A stretch of 64,000 nucleotides of DNA, from NCBI RefSeq assembly GCF_014836985.1, contig NZ_JACSPU010000003.1, forward strand, positions 124,001-188,000, in the 5' to 3' direction. This DNA comes from Planococcus wigleyi. GTDB lineage: Bacteria; Bacillota; Bacilli; Bacillales_A; Planococcaceae. This document shows, piece after piece, positions 7,776 to 15,850 of the stretch. Position numbers and translations under genes: made by a program. Below the pieces are notes generated by a model, which was not told where the DNA came from, did not search any database, and saw only the letters and a program-made list of their open reading frames with translations. Position 1 is the first letter of the stretch. Every line of letters starts with the position of its first letter.

Positions 7776-9194
7776 ATGAGTGTTCCCGAAAATCAGCAAG
7801 AAGCTAAAAACAAGAAAAAAAGAAAGTTTGAAATGCCTGATACATACGTCATCTTGTTTATTGTGTTATTGATCGCTGTGGCAGCCACTTATATTGTGCC
7901 GGCGGGAACTTTTGAACGAGAACTGGTAGATGAAGTAGAACGGGTCGTACCGAATACATATGCACAAACTGACAGCAATCCTACAGGTTTCATGGACATT
8001 TTCCTTGCTTTGCAGGAAGGGATGGTACAATCGGGCGGATTGATTTTCCTGGTCCTGTTTGCCGGTGGGGCATTTGAAGTGGTGGAGCGTTCTGGAGCGA
8101 TCAAAGGAGGCATCCTGCGGGCAGTCAATAAAACCAAAGGAAAAGAGTTCCTGCTCATTGCCTTGGTCTCCATCCTGTTTGCTCTTGGTGGAGCAGTCGG
8201 AGCGGTAGCAAACTCGATTATTCCGTTTGTGGCAATTGGGGTCATCATTGCAAGAGCTTTAAAGCTGGATGCCATTGTTGCCGTGGCCATTACGTTTGGG
8301 GCAACATTTGCTGGATTCAATGTCGGATTTTTGAATCCTTATACAGTGGGTATTGCTCAGTCTATTGCGGATGTGCCGTTGTTTTCCGGCATGGGGTTGC
8401 GCGTAATCGCTTTTGTGGTGATTGTCGGTGTGACGATTTTGTACACGTGGAGCTACGCAAAGAAAGTATTGGCAGATCCATCGAGAAGCCTGATTGGTGT
8501 GCTGGATGAAGGCAAAGAAGGGGAATCTCCACTGGATGCTCCATTTACCGGACGGCACAAGCTGATTTTGTCATTTGTCGGCCTGTGTCTGGCGTTCTTT
8601 GTTTATGCGACCATCGAATTTCAATGGACCATTGACCATATGGCCGCATTCTTTATCATAATCGGCATTGGTGCAGGCATCATTGCCGGAATGGATTACA
8701 ATAAATTAACTTTGACCTTCTTGGAGGGCTGCAAAAATTTGGTGTATGGGGCATTGATTATCGGGGTAGCCCGGGCAATCTTGATTGTTATGGAAAATGC
8801 GTTGATTTTGGATACTTTTGTCCAAGCACTCTCGGTCCCTTTAGAAGGACTGACGCCGGTCTTTGCGGCGTTGGGGATGTTCGTCGCCAATGGTGCTTTG
8901 AACTTCTTGGTCCCTTCGGGAAGTGGACAAGCCATGATTGTTATGCCGATTCTGACGCCATTGTCGGATATGATCGGCGTTACAAGGCAAGTTGCTGTTC
9001 AGGCCTATCAGTTTGGTGATGGATTCACCAACAGTATATTTCCAACATCCGGACCTTTGATGGCCAGCCTCGCTGTAGCAGGCGTACCCTGGATCAAATG
9101 GGCGAAGTGGATGCTGCCTTTATTGTTGATGTGGACAGTCATTGCCGTTATTATGCTGACAATCGGCGTGCTGATTAATTGGGGACCGATTTAA
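7776..9194 (+). CDS. YfcC family membrane transporter
   Basis: 472-residue integral membrane protein with about 12 hydrophobic segments. It has the YfcC/DcuC-type features: N-terminal FEMPDTYVILFIVLLIA, the re-entrant SGGLIFLVLFAGGAFEVVERSGAI region, and the repeated motif VANGALNFLVPSGSGQA. The family carries C4-dicarboxylates, basic amino acids or peptides; the substrate cannot be read from the sequence. Its neighbours (peptide-binding lipoprotein, M42 aminopeptidase) suggest peptide or amino-acid use. The start has AAAGGA with a long, 12-base gap. Confidence 0.8.
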   Translation: MSVPENQQEAKNKKKRKFEMPDTYVILFIVLLIAVAATYIVPAGTFERELVDEVERVVPNTYAQTDSNPTGFMDIFLALQEGMVQSGGLIFLVLFAGGAFEVVERSGAIKGGILRAVNKTKGKEFLLIALVSILFALGGAVGAVANSIIPFVAIGVIIARALKLDAIVAVAITFGATFAGFNVGFLNPYTVGIAQSIADVPLFSGMGLRVIAFVVIVGVTILYTWSYAKKVLADPSRSLIGVLDEGKEGESPLDAPFTGRHKLILSFVGLCLAFFVYATIEFQWTIDHMAAFFIIIGIGAGIIAGMDYNKLTLTFLEGCKNLVYGALIIGVARAILIVMENALILDTFVQALSVPLEGLTPVFAALGMFVANGALNFLVPSGSGQAMIVMPILTPLSDMIGVTRQVAVQAYQFGDGFTNSIFPTSGPLMASLAVAGVPWIKWAKWMLPLLLMWTVIAVIMLTIGVLINWGPI

Positions 9195-9364
9195 AGGCCG
9201 GGTTCTATAGGTCAGATACTTTCTTTGAATTAAAGATGAATATTTATTTGAAAATTCAAATTAAAATACTTATACTTTTATTTATCTACTTTTTGTCTAT
9301 TTTTATAATTAATTGATTTCCAGAATGTAGAGGAAAGGCAGAAAACAGACAAGGGGGAAACGTC

Positions 9365-11005
9365 ATGAAGAAGAAATCGCATCGCCCATTTTATATGTTG
9401 CTGATTTTGGTTTTATTGCTGGCTGCCTGTTCTGGAAACTCCGAATCAGGAGAGACGGAAAATAGTGGGGGAGAAATGACTGAAGAAGACAAGCAGGGAG
9501 GCACATTGATTTATGGCCGTGGAGCTGATTCGGTTGGACTGGATCCGATTAATGTGACGGACGGGGAATCCATTCGGGTCACCCACAATGTTTTCGAAAC
9601 TCTATTGGAATACGACCATAATTTGGAGCTGCAGCCCAAGCTGGCAACCGAGTACAGTTCTAGTGAAGACGGATTGACTTGGACATTCCAGTTGCGGGAA
9701 GGCGTTAAATTTCATGATGGAACTGATTTCAATGCCGATGCAGTAGTCTTCAACTTTGAACGGTGGATGGACAATGAAAACCCGTACCATCAAGGAGATT
9801 TTCCTTACTACCCGTTTCTTTATGGCGGATTTAAAGGAGATGAAAATCACCTGATTGAGCATGTAGTCGCTACAGGAGAACATGAGCTTGAAATCAAATT
9901 GAAGCGCAAAACAGCTCCGTTCCTCAGTTATTTAGCTATATCCATGTTCGGGATTGCGAGTCCGGCCGCTATTGAGCAATACGGTGCTGAATTGAATGAG
10001 CACCCAGTGGGTACAGGGCCATTTATGTTTGAAGAATGGAGCCGCAACAGCACCATTACATTGGCAAAAAACCCGGATTACTGGATGGAAGGGAAACCTT
10101 ATTTGGACAAACTCATCTACCAGGTGATTCCCGAAAATTCGGCGCGCTTGAACGCGCTGCAGACCGGCGAAATCGATGTACTTGATGGAATGAATGCCGG
10201 AGACACCAATTTCGTGGAAGAAACGCAGGGGCTCGAACTACAGAAACGTCCAAGCTTCAATATCGGTTACATGGCGTTCAATATGGAAAAAGAGCCGTTT
10301 GATGATCCATTGGTGCGAAAAGCGATTAATATGGCCATCAATAAAGAGGAAATTGTCGATGCTTTCTATAATGGAATGGCAGATCCGGCAACGAGTCCAT
10401 TGCCGCCTTCGTTATGGAGCTACGATGATACCTTGGAGAAATACGATTACAATGTCGAGGAAGCGAAAAAGCTCTTGGCTGAAGCCGGCTATGAAAATGG
10501 TTTTGAGACGGAATTGTATACCATGAGCAATCCGCGCCCTTATTTGCCCGAACCGATGAAAATTGCTGAAGCAATTCAGTCAGATCTGGCCGAAATCGGC
10601 ATTACAGCCGAGATTGTATCGACGGAGTGGGCAACTTATTTGGATGACACGAAGAGTGGAAAGCATACCATGGCTATGTATGGCTGGACTGGCGTTATGG
10701 CTGATCCGGATAACTTCCTCTATCCAAACTTGAGTAAGACTAACGCAGAAGTGCCGGCGCAGAATATCGCTTTTTATAAGAGTGATGAGTTCACTTCCTT
10801 GATCACGGAAGCCAGAGAAACCCTGGACCAGGATAAACGCACAGAACTTTACAAGGAAGCGCAGCAATTGTTCCAAGAAGATGCACCGTGGGTAATGCTT
10901 GCCTATACGACTCCGCCGCTTGCACAAAGCGATTATGTGGAAGACTACAAACCGCATCCCATGAGCAATGACTTGATGACTGATGTATATTTATCAAACC
11001 AATAG
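9365..11005 (+). CDS. ABC transporter substrate-binding lipoprotein, family 5 (peptide/nickel type)
   Basis: 546-residue secreted lipoprotein: basic N-terminus, hydrophobic stretch and lipobox LLAAC with the modified Cys at about residue 22. The mature part is a family-5 binding protein (GGTLIYG start, WTFQLREGVKFHDG, NPDYW, FNMEKEPFDDPLVRKAIN). Such proteins deliver oligopeptides, dipeptides or other solutes to an ABC permease. No permease or ATPase gene is adjacent, so it either works with components encoded elsewhere or is an orphan. Only 14 bases separate it from the M42 peptidase, consistent with one transcript. Confidence 0.87.
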   Translation: MKKKSHRPFYMLLILVLLLAACSGNSESGETENSGGEMTEEDKQGGTLIYGRGADSVGLDPINVTDGESIRVTHNVFETLLEYDHNLELQPKLATEYSSSEDGLTWTFQLREGVKFHDGTDFNADAVVFNFERWMDNENPYHQGDFPYYPFLYGGFKGDENHLIEHVVATGEHELEIKLKRKTAPFLSYLAISMFGIASPAAIEQYGAELNEHPVGTGPFMFEEWSRNSTITLAKNPDYWMEGKPYLDKLIYQVIPENSARLNALQTGEIDVLDGMNAGDTNFVEETQGLELQKRPSFNIGYMAFNMEKEPFDDPLVRKAINMAINKEEIVDAFYNGMADPATSPLPPSLWSYDDTLEKYDYNVEEAKKLLAEAGYENGFETELYTMSNPRPYLPEPMKIAEAIQSDLAEIGITAEIVSTEWATYLDDTKSGKHTMAMYGWTGVMADPDNFLYPNLSKTNAEVPAQNIAFYKSDEFTSLITEARETLDQDKRTELYKEAQQLFQEDAPWVMLAYTTPPLAQSDYVEDYKPHPMSNDLMTDVYLSNQ

Positions 11006-11019
11006 TTTGGAGTGGATGA

Positions 11020-12102
11020 TTGTTGTATGAATTACTGAAAGGTTTATGTGAACTGATCGGGCCAAGCGGCTTTGAACAGGATGTACAGCGTTTCATCAAA
11101 AATGAAATTCAAGACAAAGTAGACGTGCTGGAAATCGATGCGCTCGGCAATCTGATTGCCACAGTAAAAGGGACGGATCCGGAAATGCCGTCGATCCTAT
11201 TGGCAGCACATGCGGATGAAATCGGGTTTATCGTCAAAAAAATCGAGCCGAACGGAACATTGCGTTTTGAACTGCTGGGTGGATTCGATAACCGCGTCTT
11301 GCTTGCTCAGCCAGTTGCTATTAAAGGAACGGACGGCTATATAGAAGGTGTGATCGGAACTTTGGCTGTTCATTACGTGAAATGGGATGATCCAAAGCGG
11401 ATCGCGTCTCATCGGGATATGTATATCGATGTCGGGGCAGCTTCTGCTGAGGAAGTTCTGGAAATGGGTATCAAAGTGGGGCAGCCAATCAGTTATGGCA
11501 GCGGCCTGAAGTTGGCGGGAGATAAAAAACGCAATCGGGTATTCGGAAAAGCGCTGGACGACCGAGCAGGATGTGCGGTGTTGATCGAACTGATTAACCG
11601 GCTTCAAGCAAATCCTGAGAAACGCCATGGCGATATCTATTGCGTCTTCACTGTGCAGGAAGAAGTGGGGTTAAGAGGGGCTTCTGTACTATCGCCGAAC
11701 AAGAAACCAGACTTTGCACTGGCGATTGATACGACACCGACCAGTGATACGTATGATGTACTGATGACGGGAACCAGAGTTCTTGGGCAGGGCCCATGCA
11801 TCAAAATTGCAGACAAGTCATTGATTTCGCATCCGCTGGTCACTGGACTTTTGGAAAAAGTAGCAGGAGAGCAGGGCATTCCTTATCAACAGGAAATTTT
11901 CATGGGGATCGGGACTGATGCTGGAGCCATCCATATGACTTCTACTGGAGTTTCATCGGGGGTCGTATCGATTCCTTCACGTTATACCCACACCCCAATT
12001 GAAATTATTGATTTAGACGATCTTGAGAATACCGTGCGCTTAGTCGAAGCATTTGTACTGTCGTCAAAAGAATTGGTTGGAAAGAATTTTTTGGATACAT
12101 GA
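11020..12102 (+). CDS. M42 family metallo-aminopeptidase
   Basis: 360-residue M42 (glutamyl aminopeptidase/endoglucanase-like) protein with the two-metal site signs AAHADEIGF (H64, D66), KALDDRAGC, VQEEVGLRGA (catalytic Glu pair) and IDTTPTSD. It is a cytosolic aminopeptidase that trims imported peptides, which suits the binding-protein gene 14 bases upstream. Translation probably starts at TTG 11020 (GGAG 7 bases upstream); a second TTG at 11023 is possible. The unit ends with a strong terminator. Confidence 0.87.
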   Translation: MLYELLKGLCELIGPSGFEQDVQRFIKNEIQDKVDVLEIDALGNLIATVKGTDPEMPSILLAAHADEIGFIVKKIEPNGTLRFELLGGFDNRVLLAQPVAIKGTDGYIEGVIGTLAVHYVKWDDPKRIASHRDMYIDVGAASAEEVLEMGIKVGQPISYGSGLKLAGDKKRNRVFGKALDDRAGCAVLIELINRLQANPEKRHGDIYCVFTVQEEVGLRGASVLSPNKKPDFALAIDTTPTSDTYDVLMTGTRVLGQGPCIKIADKSLISHPLVTGLLEKVAGEQGIPYQQEIFMGIGTDAGAIHMTSTGVSSGVVSIPSRYTHTPIEIIDLDDLENTVRLVEAFVLSSKELVGKNFLDT

Positions 12103-12110
12103 ACAGCTTG

Positions 12111-12142
12111 GCCGGGTGTCTTACTAAGACATCCGGCTTTTT
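12111..12142 (+). terminator. Terminator after the M42 peptidase
   Basis: A 12-bp stem (GCCGGGTGTCTT / AAGACATCCGGC, one G-T pair) with a 3-base loop and five T residues, 8 bases after the stop codon. It marks the right end of the conserved-looking left region. Confidence 0.85.
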
Positions 12143-12180
12143 GCTGAGTAAGATGAGTTTACATTACCTCAAAAATCAAA

Positions 12181-12298
12181 GTGTTCGTAAAAGTAGGTGA
12201 GAATCAGCGAACGTTCGTAAAGTCATTTGACACGTTTACGAACACTATTTTTGGCCTTTTTCAAAGCGTTCGTTAAAGTGTACTTTTACGAACGCTTT
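12181..12298. repeat. Composite palindromic repeat, family B copy 1
   Basis: The three parts are: GTGTTCGTAAA (12181-12191); GTTCGTAAA...TTTACGAAC (12213-12221 with 12235-12243); and a near-perfect 36-bp palindrome at 12263-12298 (AAAGCGTTCGT(T/A)AAAGT-GT-ACTTTTACGAACGCTTT). The same order of parts recurs at 48741-48867, and decayed or single parts occur at 18422, 20779 and 57460. It lies between the M42 terminator and the GNAT gene. It may act as a terminator or protein-binding site; function unknown. Confidence 0.8.
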
Positions 12299-12359
12299 GC
12301 TTTTCGATGCTTTGTTCAAAAACCAGCTTGATAGCTAACAGAGGCATCAAGGGAAATAA

Positions 12360-12368
12360 TGGTATAAT
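12360..12368 (+). promoter_or_regulatory. Extended -10 promoter upstream of the GNAT gene
   Basis: TGGTATAAT is a perfect extended -10 (TGnTATAAT) about 115 bases before the acetyltransferase start. No good -35 is seen at 17 bases. Confidence 0.45.
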
Positions 12369-12483
12369 TATTTCGATGTAAAAAGAAGGAAAATTCCTTA
12401 TTCACAAGAAAAACGTGATCTAAGAAAAATTTACAAATCATGACTTTTTAAAATGAAAATACTTCGAAGGGGATGACATCTTG

Positions 12484-13074
12484 ATGTCAAAAGAAGCCAA
12501 TTTTGAGATTCAATTAGAAACAGAAAGATTGATAGTGAGATCGCTTAAAAAAGAAGATTACCAAAATTGGCTAATGGAGTTTGAAAGCCGAAATCCATCT
12601 CAACATAGACACGATGAAGGAAAAAAGGACATGAGCGAATGTACGAAAGAATGGTTTGTGAAACTAATTGAAAAACATCAGGAGTTGGCAGTAAACGATA
12701 TTGCTTATATTTTTGGAGTATTCCGTAAATCTGATAACAAACACATAGGGATGATTGATATTTCTACCTTGGAAAGAATGGATTTTCAATGGGGCCGGAT
12801 TGGTTATACGATTCATAATCAGCACTGGAGACTGGGCTATGGCAAGGAAGCTGTCAAAGCAGCTCTTCGTATTGCTCATAAGGATTTAGGCTTTCATCGC
12901 ATTGAAGCTCATATCAATATTGATAATGCGGCTTCAATAAAATTAGCTGAAAGTGCTGGGATGAAGTATGAATGTAAGAGAGAGGGATTCATCTTTGAAT
13001 TTGGTGAGTGGACCGACAACTTAATTTATTTTATTAACTTCAATGATATGCCGCTTTTTTCTAATGGAAATTGA
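12484..13074 (+). CDS. GNAT family N-acetyltransferase (RimJ/RimL-like)
   Basis: 196-residue acetyltransferase. It shows the GNAT pattern: ETERLIVRSLKKEDY opening, central strand IGMIDISTLE, the acetyl-CoA loop HWRLGYGKEAVKAAL, and HRIEAHINIDNAASIKLAESAGM near the end, which is typical of the ribosomal-protein acetyltransferase (Rim) group. The acceptor is unknown (protein N-terminus, antibiotic or metabolite). Translation starts at ATG 12484 or TTG 12481 (AAGGGG fits either). A dif-like site follows 62 bases after the stop. Confidence 0.8.
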   Translation: MSKEANFEIQLETERLIVRSLKKEDYQNWLMEFESRNPSQHRHDEGKKDMSECTKEWFVKLIEKHQELAVNDIAYIFGVFRKSDNKHIGMIDISTLERMDFQWGRIGYTIHNQHWRLGYGKEAVKAALRIAHKDLGFHRIEAHINIDNAASIKLAESAGMKYECKREGFIFEFGEWTDNLIYFINFNDMPLFSNGN

Positions 13075-13136
13075 GAGACGGAAAGCAACTTGATATAGTT
13101 CCACAGCGATAAAATAAACTAGTAAAGAAAATAGTG

Positions 13137-13164
13137 AGTTTACATATCAGTAATTATTAGAAGT
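13137..13164 (+). repeat. dif-like site C1 (11-6-11)
   Basis: The halves AGTTTACATAT and TTATTAGAAGT surround the 6-base spacer CAGTAA. Read on the minus strand this is XerC-half, spacer, XerD-half as in Bacillus dif. It lies 3' of the GNAT gene and 26 bases before the MerR gene. Confidence 0.6.
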
Positions 13165-13190
13165 TAAAATTCTAGGAGTGATTATAAGAA

Positions 13191-13943
13191 GTGGGAAACG
13201 AAGAAAGTGTAAGTTACTTATCAACGGGAAAATTATCAAATATCCTGAATATCTCGGTGCGGACCATCCGTTATTACGATCAAATCGGGTTGGTGAATCC
13301 TTCAAAGAAGGCTGCCGGTGGGAAGCGGTATTATTCCACAGAGGATATCCTCAAGTTGCAAAAGATTATCCTGCTTAAATCGTTGAATCTGTCGCTCGAA
13401 GACAGCCGGAGTATTCTGGCCGAACAGTCGATGTCTTCTATCTTGCTTGCCCATCAGTCTTTGTTGAGTGAGGAGATGGAACACCTGACGAATTCGTTGA
13501 AGCATACCCAATCGCTAATGAATTTGCTGGACTTAAAAGCAACCCTTCACTGGGAAGATTTAATTTTCTTGGTGGCGAATGAAGAGAGAGAAAAAGATTG
13601 GAATCAATATTTCTCTGTGGAACAGCAAGCGCATCTTAAACGTCAGTTGCCTAAACTCGAAAGCGGAGATAGGACCACGAAAAAATGGATTAATATCATC
13701 AAAAGGATTGAACTTTGTCTCGAGAATGGAATTTCCCCTATCTCTTTGGAAGGTCAACTCATTCTCGAAGATGTTGACATTCTATCGGAAGAAACATTCG
13801 GCAACGATCCGGAATTGGTCGAGGCTTTTTGGGAAGTGCGCAAATCCCCCGAAGCTTCTGCGGAACTGGGGCTCTATCCAATCTCACCAGCGATTATTGA
13901 CTTTTTAGAGATGGCCGCTAAAAAAGAAGACTCTCCCAACTGA
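13191..13943 (+). CDS. MerR family transcriptional regulator with TipAS-like effector domain
   Basis: 250-residue regulator. Residues 8-75 are a MerR winged helix (YLSTGKLSNILNISVRTIRYYDQIGLVNPSKK), a coiled coil follows (about 90-115), and the C-terminal part resembles the TipAS ligand-binding domain of drug-responsive activators. The GTG start at 13191 has AGGAG 12 bases upstream. It faces a CPBP protease gene with only 33 bases between the stops. The pair lies between two dif-like sites (C1, C2), so it may form one movable unit. The ligand is unknown. Confidence 0.8.
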   Translation: MGNEESVSYLSTGKLSNILNISVRTIRYYDQIGLVNPSKKAAGGKRYYSTEDILKLQKIILLKSLNLSLEDSRSILAEQSMSSILLAHQSLLSEEMEHLTNSLKHTQSLMNLLDLKATLHWEDLIFLVANEEREKDWNQYFSVEQQAHLKRQLPKLESGDRTTKKWINIIKRIELCLENGISPISLEGQLILEDVDILSEETFGNDPELVEAFWEVRKSPEASAELGLYPISPAIIDFLEMAAKKEDSPN

Positions 13944-13976
13944 CAGCCGGAGCACGTCAGCCTGGAGAGAAGATGG

Positions 13977-14675
13977 TCAAGCTATGGCAGTCAGGATCAC
14001 GGCAATCCCGTTAAATATTCCATGAATCAGGATACTGGGAATGATGGAACCGGTTTTTTGATAGACCCATGAAAAAATAAGGCCGGATACAAAGTTCACC
14101 GGCAATGTATTGAATGTAGGAATATGTACAACCGTAAAAATAAGGGAACTGATCAGCATGCCGCTCAAAACACCATAACGGCTGCTGAAAAATCGGTAAA
14201 GGAAGCCGCGGTAAAAAATTTCTTCGTAGATAGGGGAGATGATCGCGGCCGATACAAATCCTATTGCAAAGTTCAACAAAGTCATCTGTGACTGGAGACT
14301 TTCCGTTTTACTGTTTTCCGTTCCAACTCCTATAAAAGACATCCCGATTACCAACACGATGCTCACGACGATCAGGATGATGGTCCAAACGGCTATCAGC
14401 TTCCATTCTCTTAGAGGAAATGGCTGTAGTCCGACAGCTTTCCAGGACTGTTCTTTGGGTTTCAAAACGATGACATAAAGCGCCGTTGTAAAAACGATGG
14501 CCATGATGAAGCCATTCAATGTACCGGCATATAACTCATTTCGAAAAAAGTCCAGTAGATAATTAAATAATACAGTTTCAATGAAAACCGGAACCAGTAC
14601 TAATACAAGACACAGCATATAAATTAAATCTCGCCATTTCCACATTTCATTCCGTTCAATAGATTCTTTTATCAA
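13977..14675 (-). CDS. CPBP family intramembrane metalloprotease
   Basis: 232-residue protein with about 6-7 transmembrane segments and the CPBP (CAAX protease/bacteriocin-processing, Abi) motifs: EEIFYRGFLYR (motif 1), FTVVHIPTF (motif 2 His) and HGIFNG (motif 3 His). Members process peptides or give self-immunity to bacteriocins. The TTG start at 14675 has GGAGGG 6 bases upstream. It is convergent to the MerR regulator, within the interval bounded by dif-like sites C1 and C2. Confidence 0.85.
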   Translation of the reverse strand: MIKESIERNEMWKWRDLIYMLCLVLVLVPVFIETVLFNYLLDFFRNELYAGTLNGFIMAIVFTTALYVIVLKPKEQSWKAVGLQPFPLREWKLIAVWTIILIVVSIVLVIGMSFIGVGTENSKTESLQSQMTLLNFAIGFVSAAIISPIYEEIFYRGFLYRFFSSRYGVLSGMLISSLIFTVVHIPTFNTLPVNFVSGLIFSWVYQKTGSIIPSILIHGIFNGIAVILTAIA

Positions 14676-14773
14676 TTTGATCCCTCCAGGTATTTAACTT
14701 ACTCATACCAGCATAGATGGTGACGTAAGGTAACCTGCAAGGGTTTTTTGATGAAAACTGGTTCTGATGTGGA

Positions 14774-14802
14774 AATTTACATATCATGAATTTATCGGAA
14801 GG
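14774..14802 (+). repeat. dif-like site C2 (11-7-11)
   Basis: The halves AATTTACATAT and TTATCGGAAGG surround a 7-base spacer (CATGAAT). The extra spacer base makes it a weaker match than C1 and C4. It lies upstream of an orphan terminator in the 415-bp gap before the ABC operon. Confidence 0.5.
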
Positions 14803-14834
14803 AAAGGAGCTGAATAAAGAGTTCCTTTCTTTTT
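14802..14834 (+). terminator. Orphan terminator beside dif-like site C2
   Basis: A 10-bp stem (GAAAGGAGCT / AGTTCCTTTC, one G-T pair) is followed by five T residues. No plus-strand gene lies directly upstream (the CPBP gene is on the minus strand), so it may be left over from a lost or moved gene. The rest of the 14676-15091 gap is A+T-rich with no further gene seen. Confidence 0.65.
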
Positions 14835-15091
14835 ATTCTATTTCAAGTACGGCTTTTCATTGAGATTTAAATGATAAATAAATTGAAAGTTTGAATAAAT
14901 TTTGACTAAGACTCGTTATATTGGCTGAAACCTTTTTAATATATGATATTGTATTTATATGGTATTAGTTCTAAATATAGTAATAGAAATTATTTTCAAC
15001 TCCTAGAACTGGCTTTTGGTTGATTTATAAATATCTGAAGTCGAGCAAAATGTAGAGAAATTATATATAACAAGTGAGGCTACCGATTTTA

Positions 15092-15850
15092 ATGAGAAAA
15101 GTAATTTTGGAAGTTAATAATCTAGTAAAGAAATACATAGGTAAAGGGTTCGAAGTTGAGGCATTAAGAGGTATTTCGTTCAATTTATATGCGGGGGAAT
15201 TTGTCGCAATTATGGGAACTAGTGGCTCTGGAAAAAGCACTTTGCTCAATGTAATCGGCGCATTAGATGAACCGACCAGCGGCAAAATACGTTTGAATGG
15301 AGTAGATTCGGAAAGTTTCTTTACAGAACCGAAAGCCACGGACTACCGCCGGGAAAATATCGGATTTATTTTTCAAGCCTATAACTTGTTGAAAGACTTG
15401 ACGGTGGAAGAAAATATTTCGCTGCCATTGCTCTTGAAAGAGGAATCAAAAGAAGCTATCGAGAGAAAAACAACCAGTATGATCGAACGGATGGGGTTAA
15501 CAAAGTGGAAAGCACATCGTCCGGTCCAATTATCGGGCGGGCAGCAACAGCGCATCGCCATTGGTCGAGCACTTATCGGTGAACCACCGATACTGTTGGC
15601 AGACGAATTGACGGGGAATTTAGATGCCAATACGTCCGAAGAAATTTTGGAGGTATTGACTTCTATGAAGGAAGAACTGAACCAAAGCATACTTGTGGTG
15701 ACGCATGATCCGAAAGTGGCCACCCATGCAGATCGTGTCCTGTTTTTCCATGACGGTGCCATCATCAATGAGTACGAATGTTCCGGCAAGCAGGATCTTG
15801 AACACATCATGAAAATCTCCCAGGATATTTTAAAAGGTTCAGCTGTATGA
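15092..15850 (+). CDS. ABC transporter ATP-binding protein (MacB/LolD type)
   Basis: 252-residue ABC ATPase with Walker A GTSGSGKST (residues 42-50), Q-loop FQAYNL, signature LSGGQQQR (about 147-154), Walker B ILLADE and the H-loop VVTHD. The MGTSGSGKSTLLNVIGALD stretch is typical of the MacB/LolD group, which drives FtsX-like permeases as mechanotransmitters (antimicrobial-peptide defence, lipoprotein release, export). It overlaps the permease gene by four bases. The ATG at 15092 is chosen; the in-frame GTG at 15074 lies within its possible ribosome site. Confidence 0.88.
   Translation: MRKVILEVNNLVKKYIGKGFEVEALRGISFNLYAGEFVAIMGTSGSGKSTLLNVIGALDEPTSGKIRLNGVDSESFFTEPKATDYRRENIGFIFQAYNLLKDLTVEENISLPLLLKEESKEAIERKTTSMIERMGLTKWKAHRPVQLSGGQQQRIAIGRALIGEPPILLADELTGNLDANTSEEILEVLTSMKEELNQSILVVTHDPKVATHADRVLFFHDGAIINEYECSGKQDLEHIMKISQDILKGSAV

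Noticed and set aside
12156..12183. Sixth dif-like site at AGTTTACATTA
   Set aside because: The XerD half is good, but the other half (AAATCAAAGTG) agrees at too few positions; kept only as a possible decayed edge site.
12181..12298. Family B repeat as a simple terminator pair of the M42 gene
   Set aside because: The M42 gene already has a strong terminator at 12111-12142, and the same composite occurs upstream of the mer promoter, so a terminator-only reading does not explain it, although it is not excluded.
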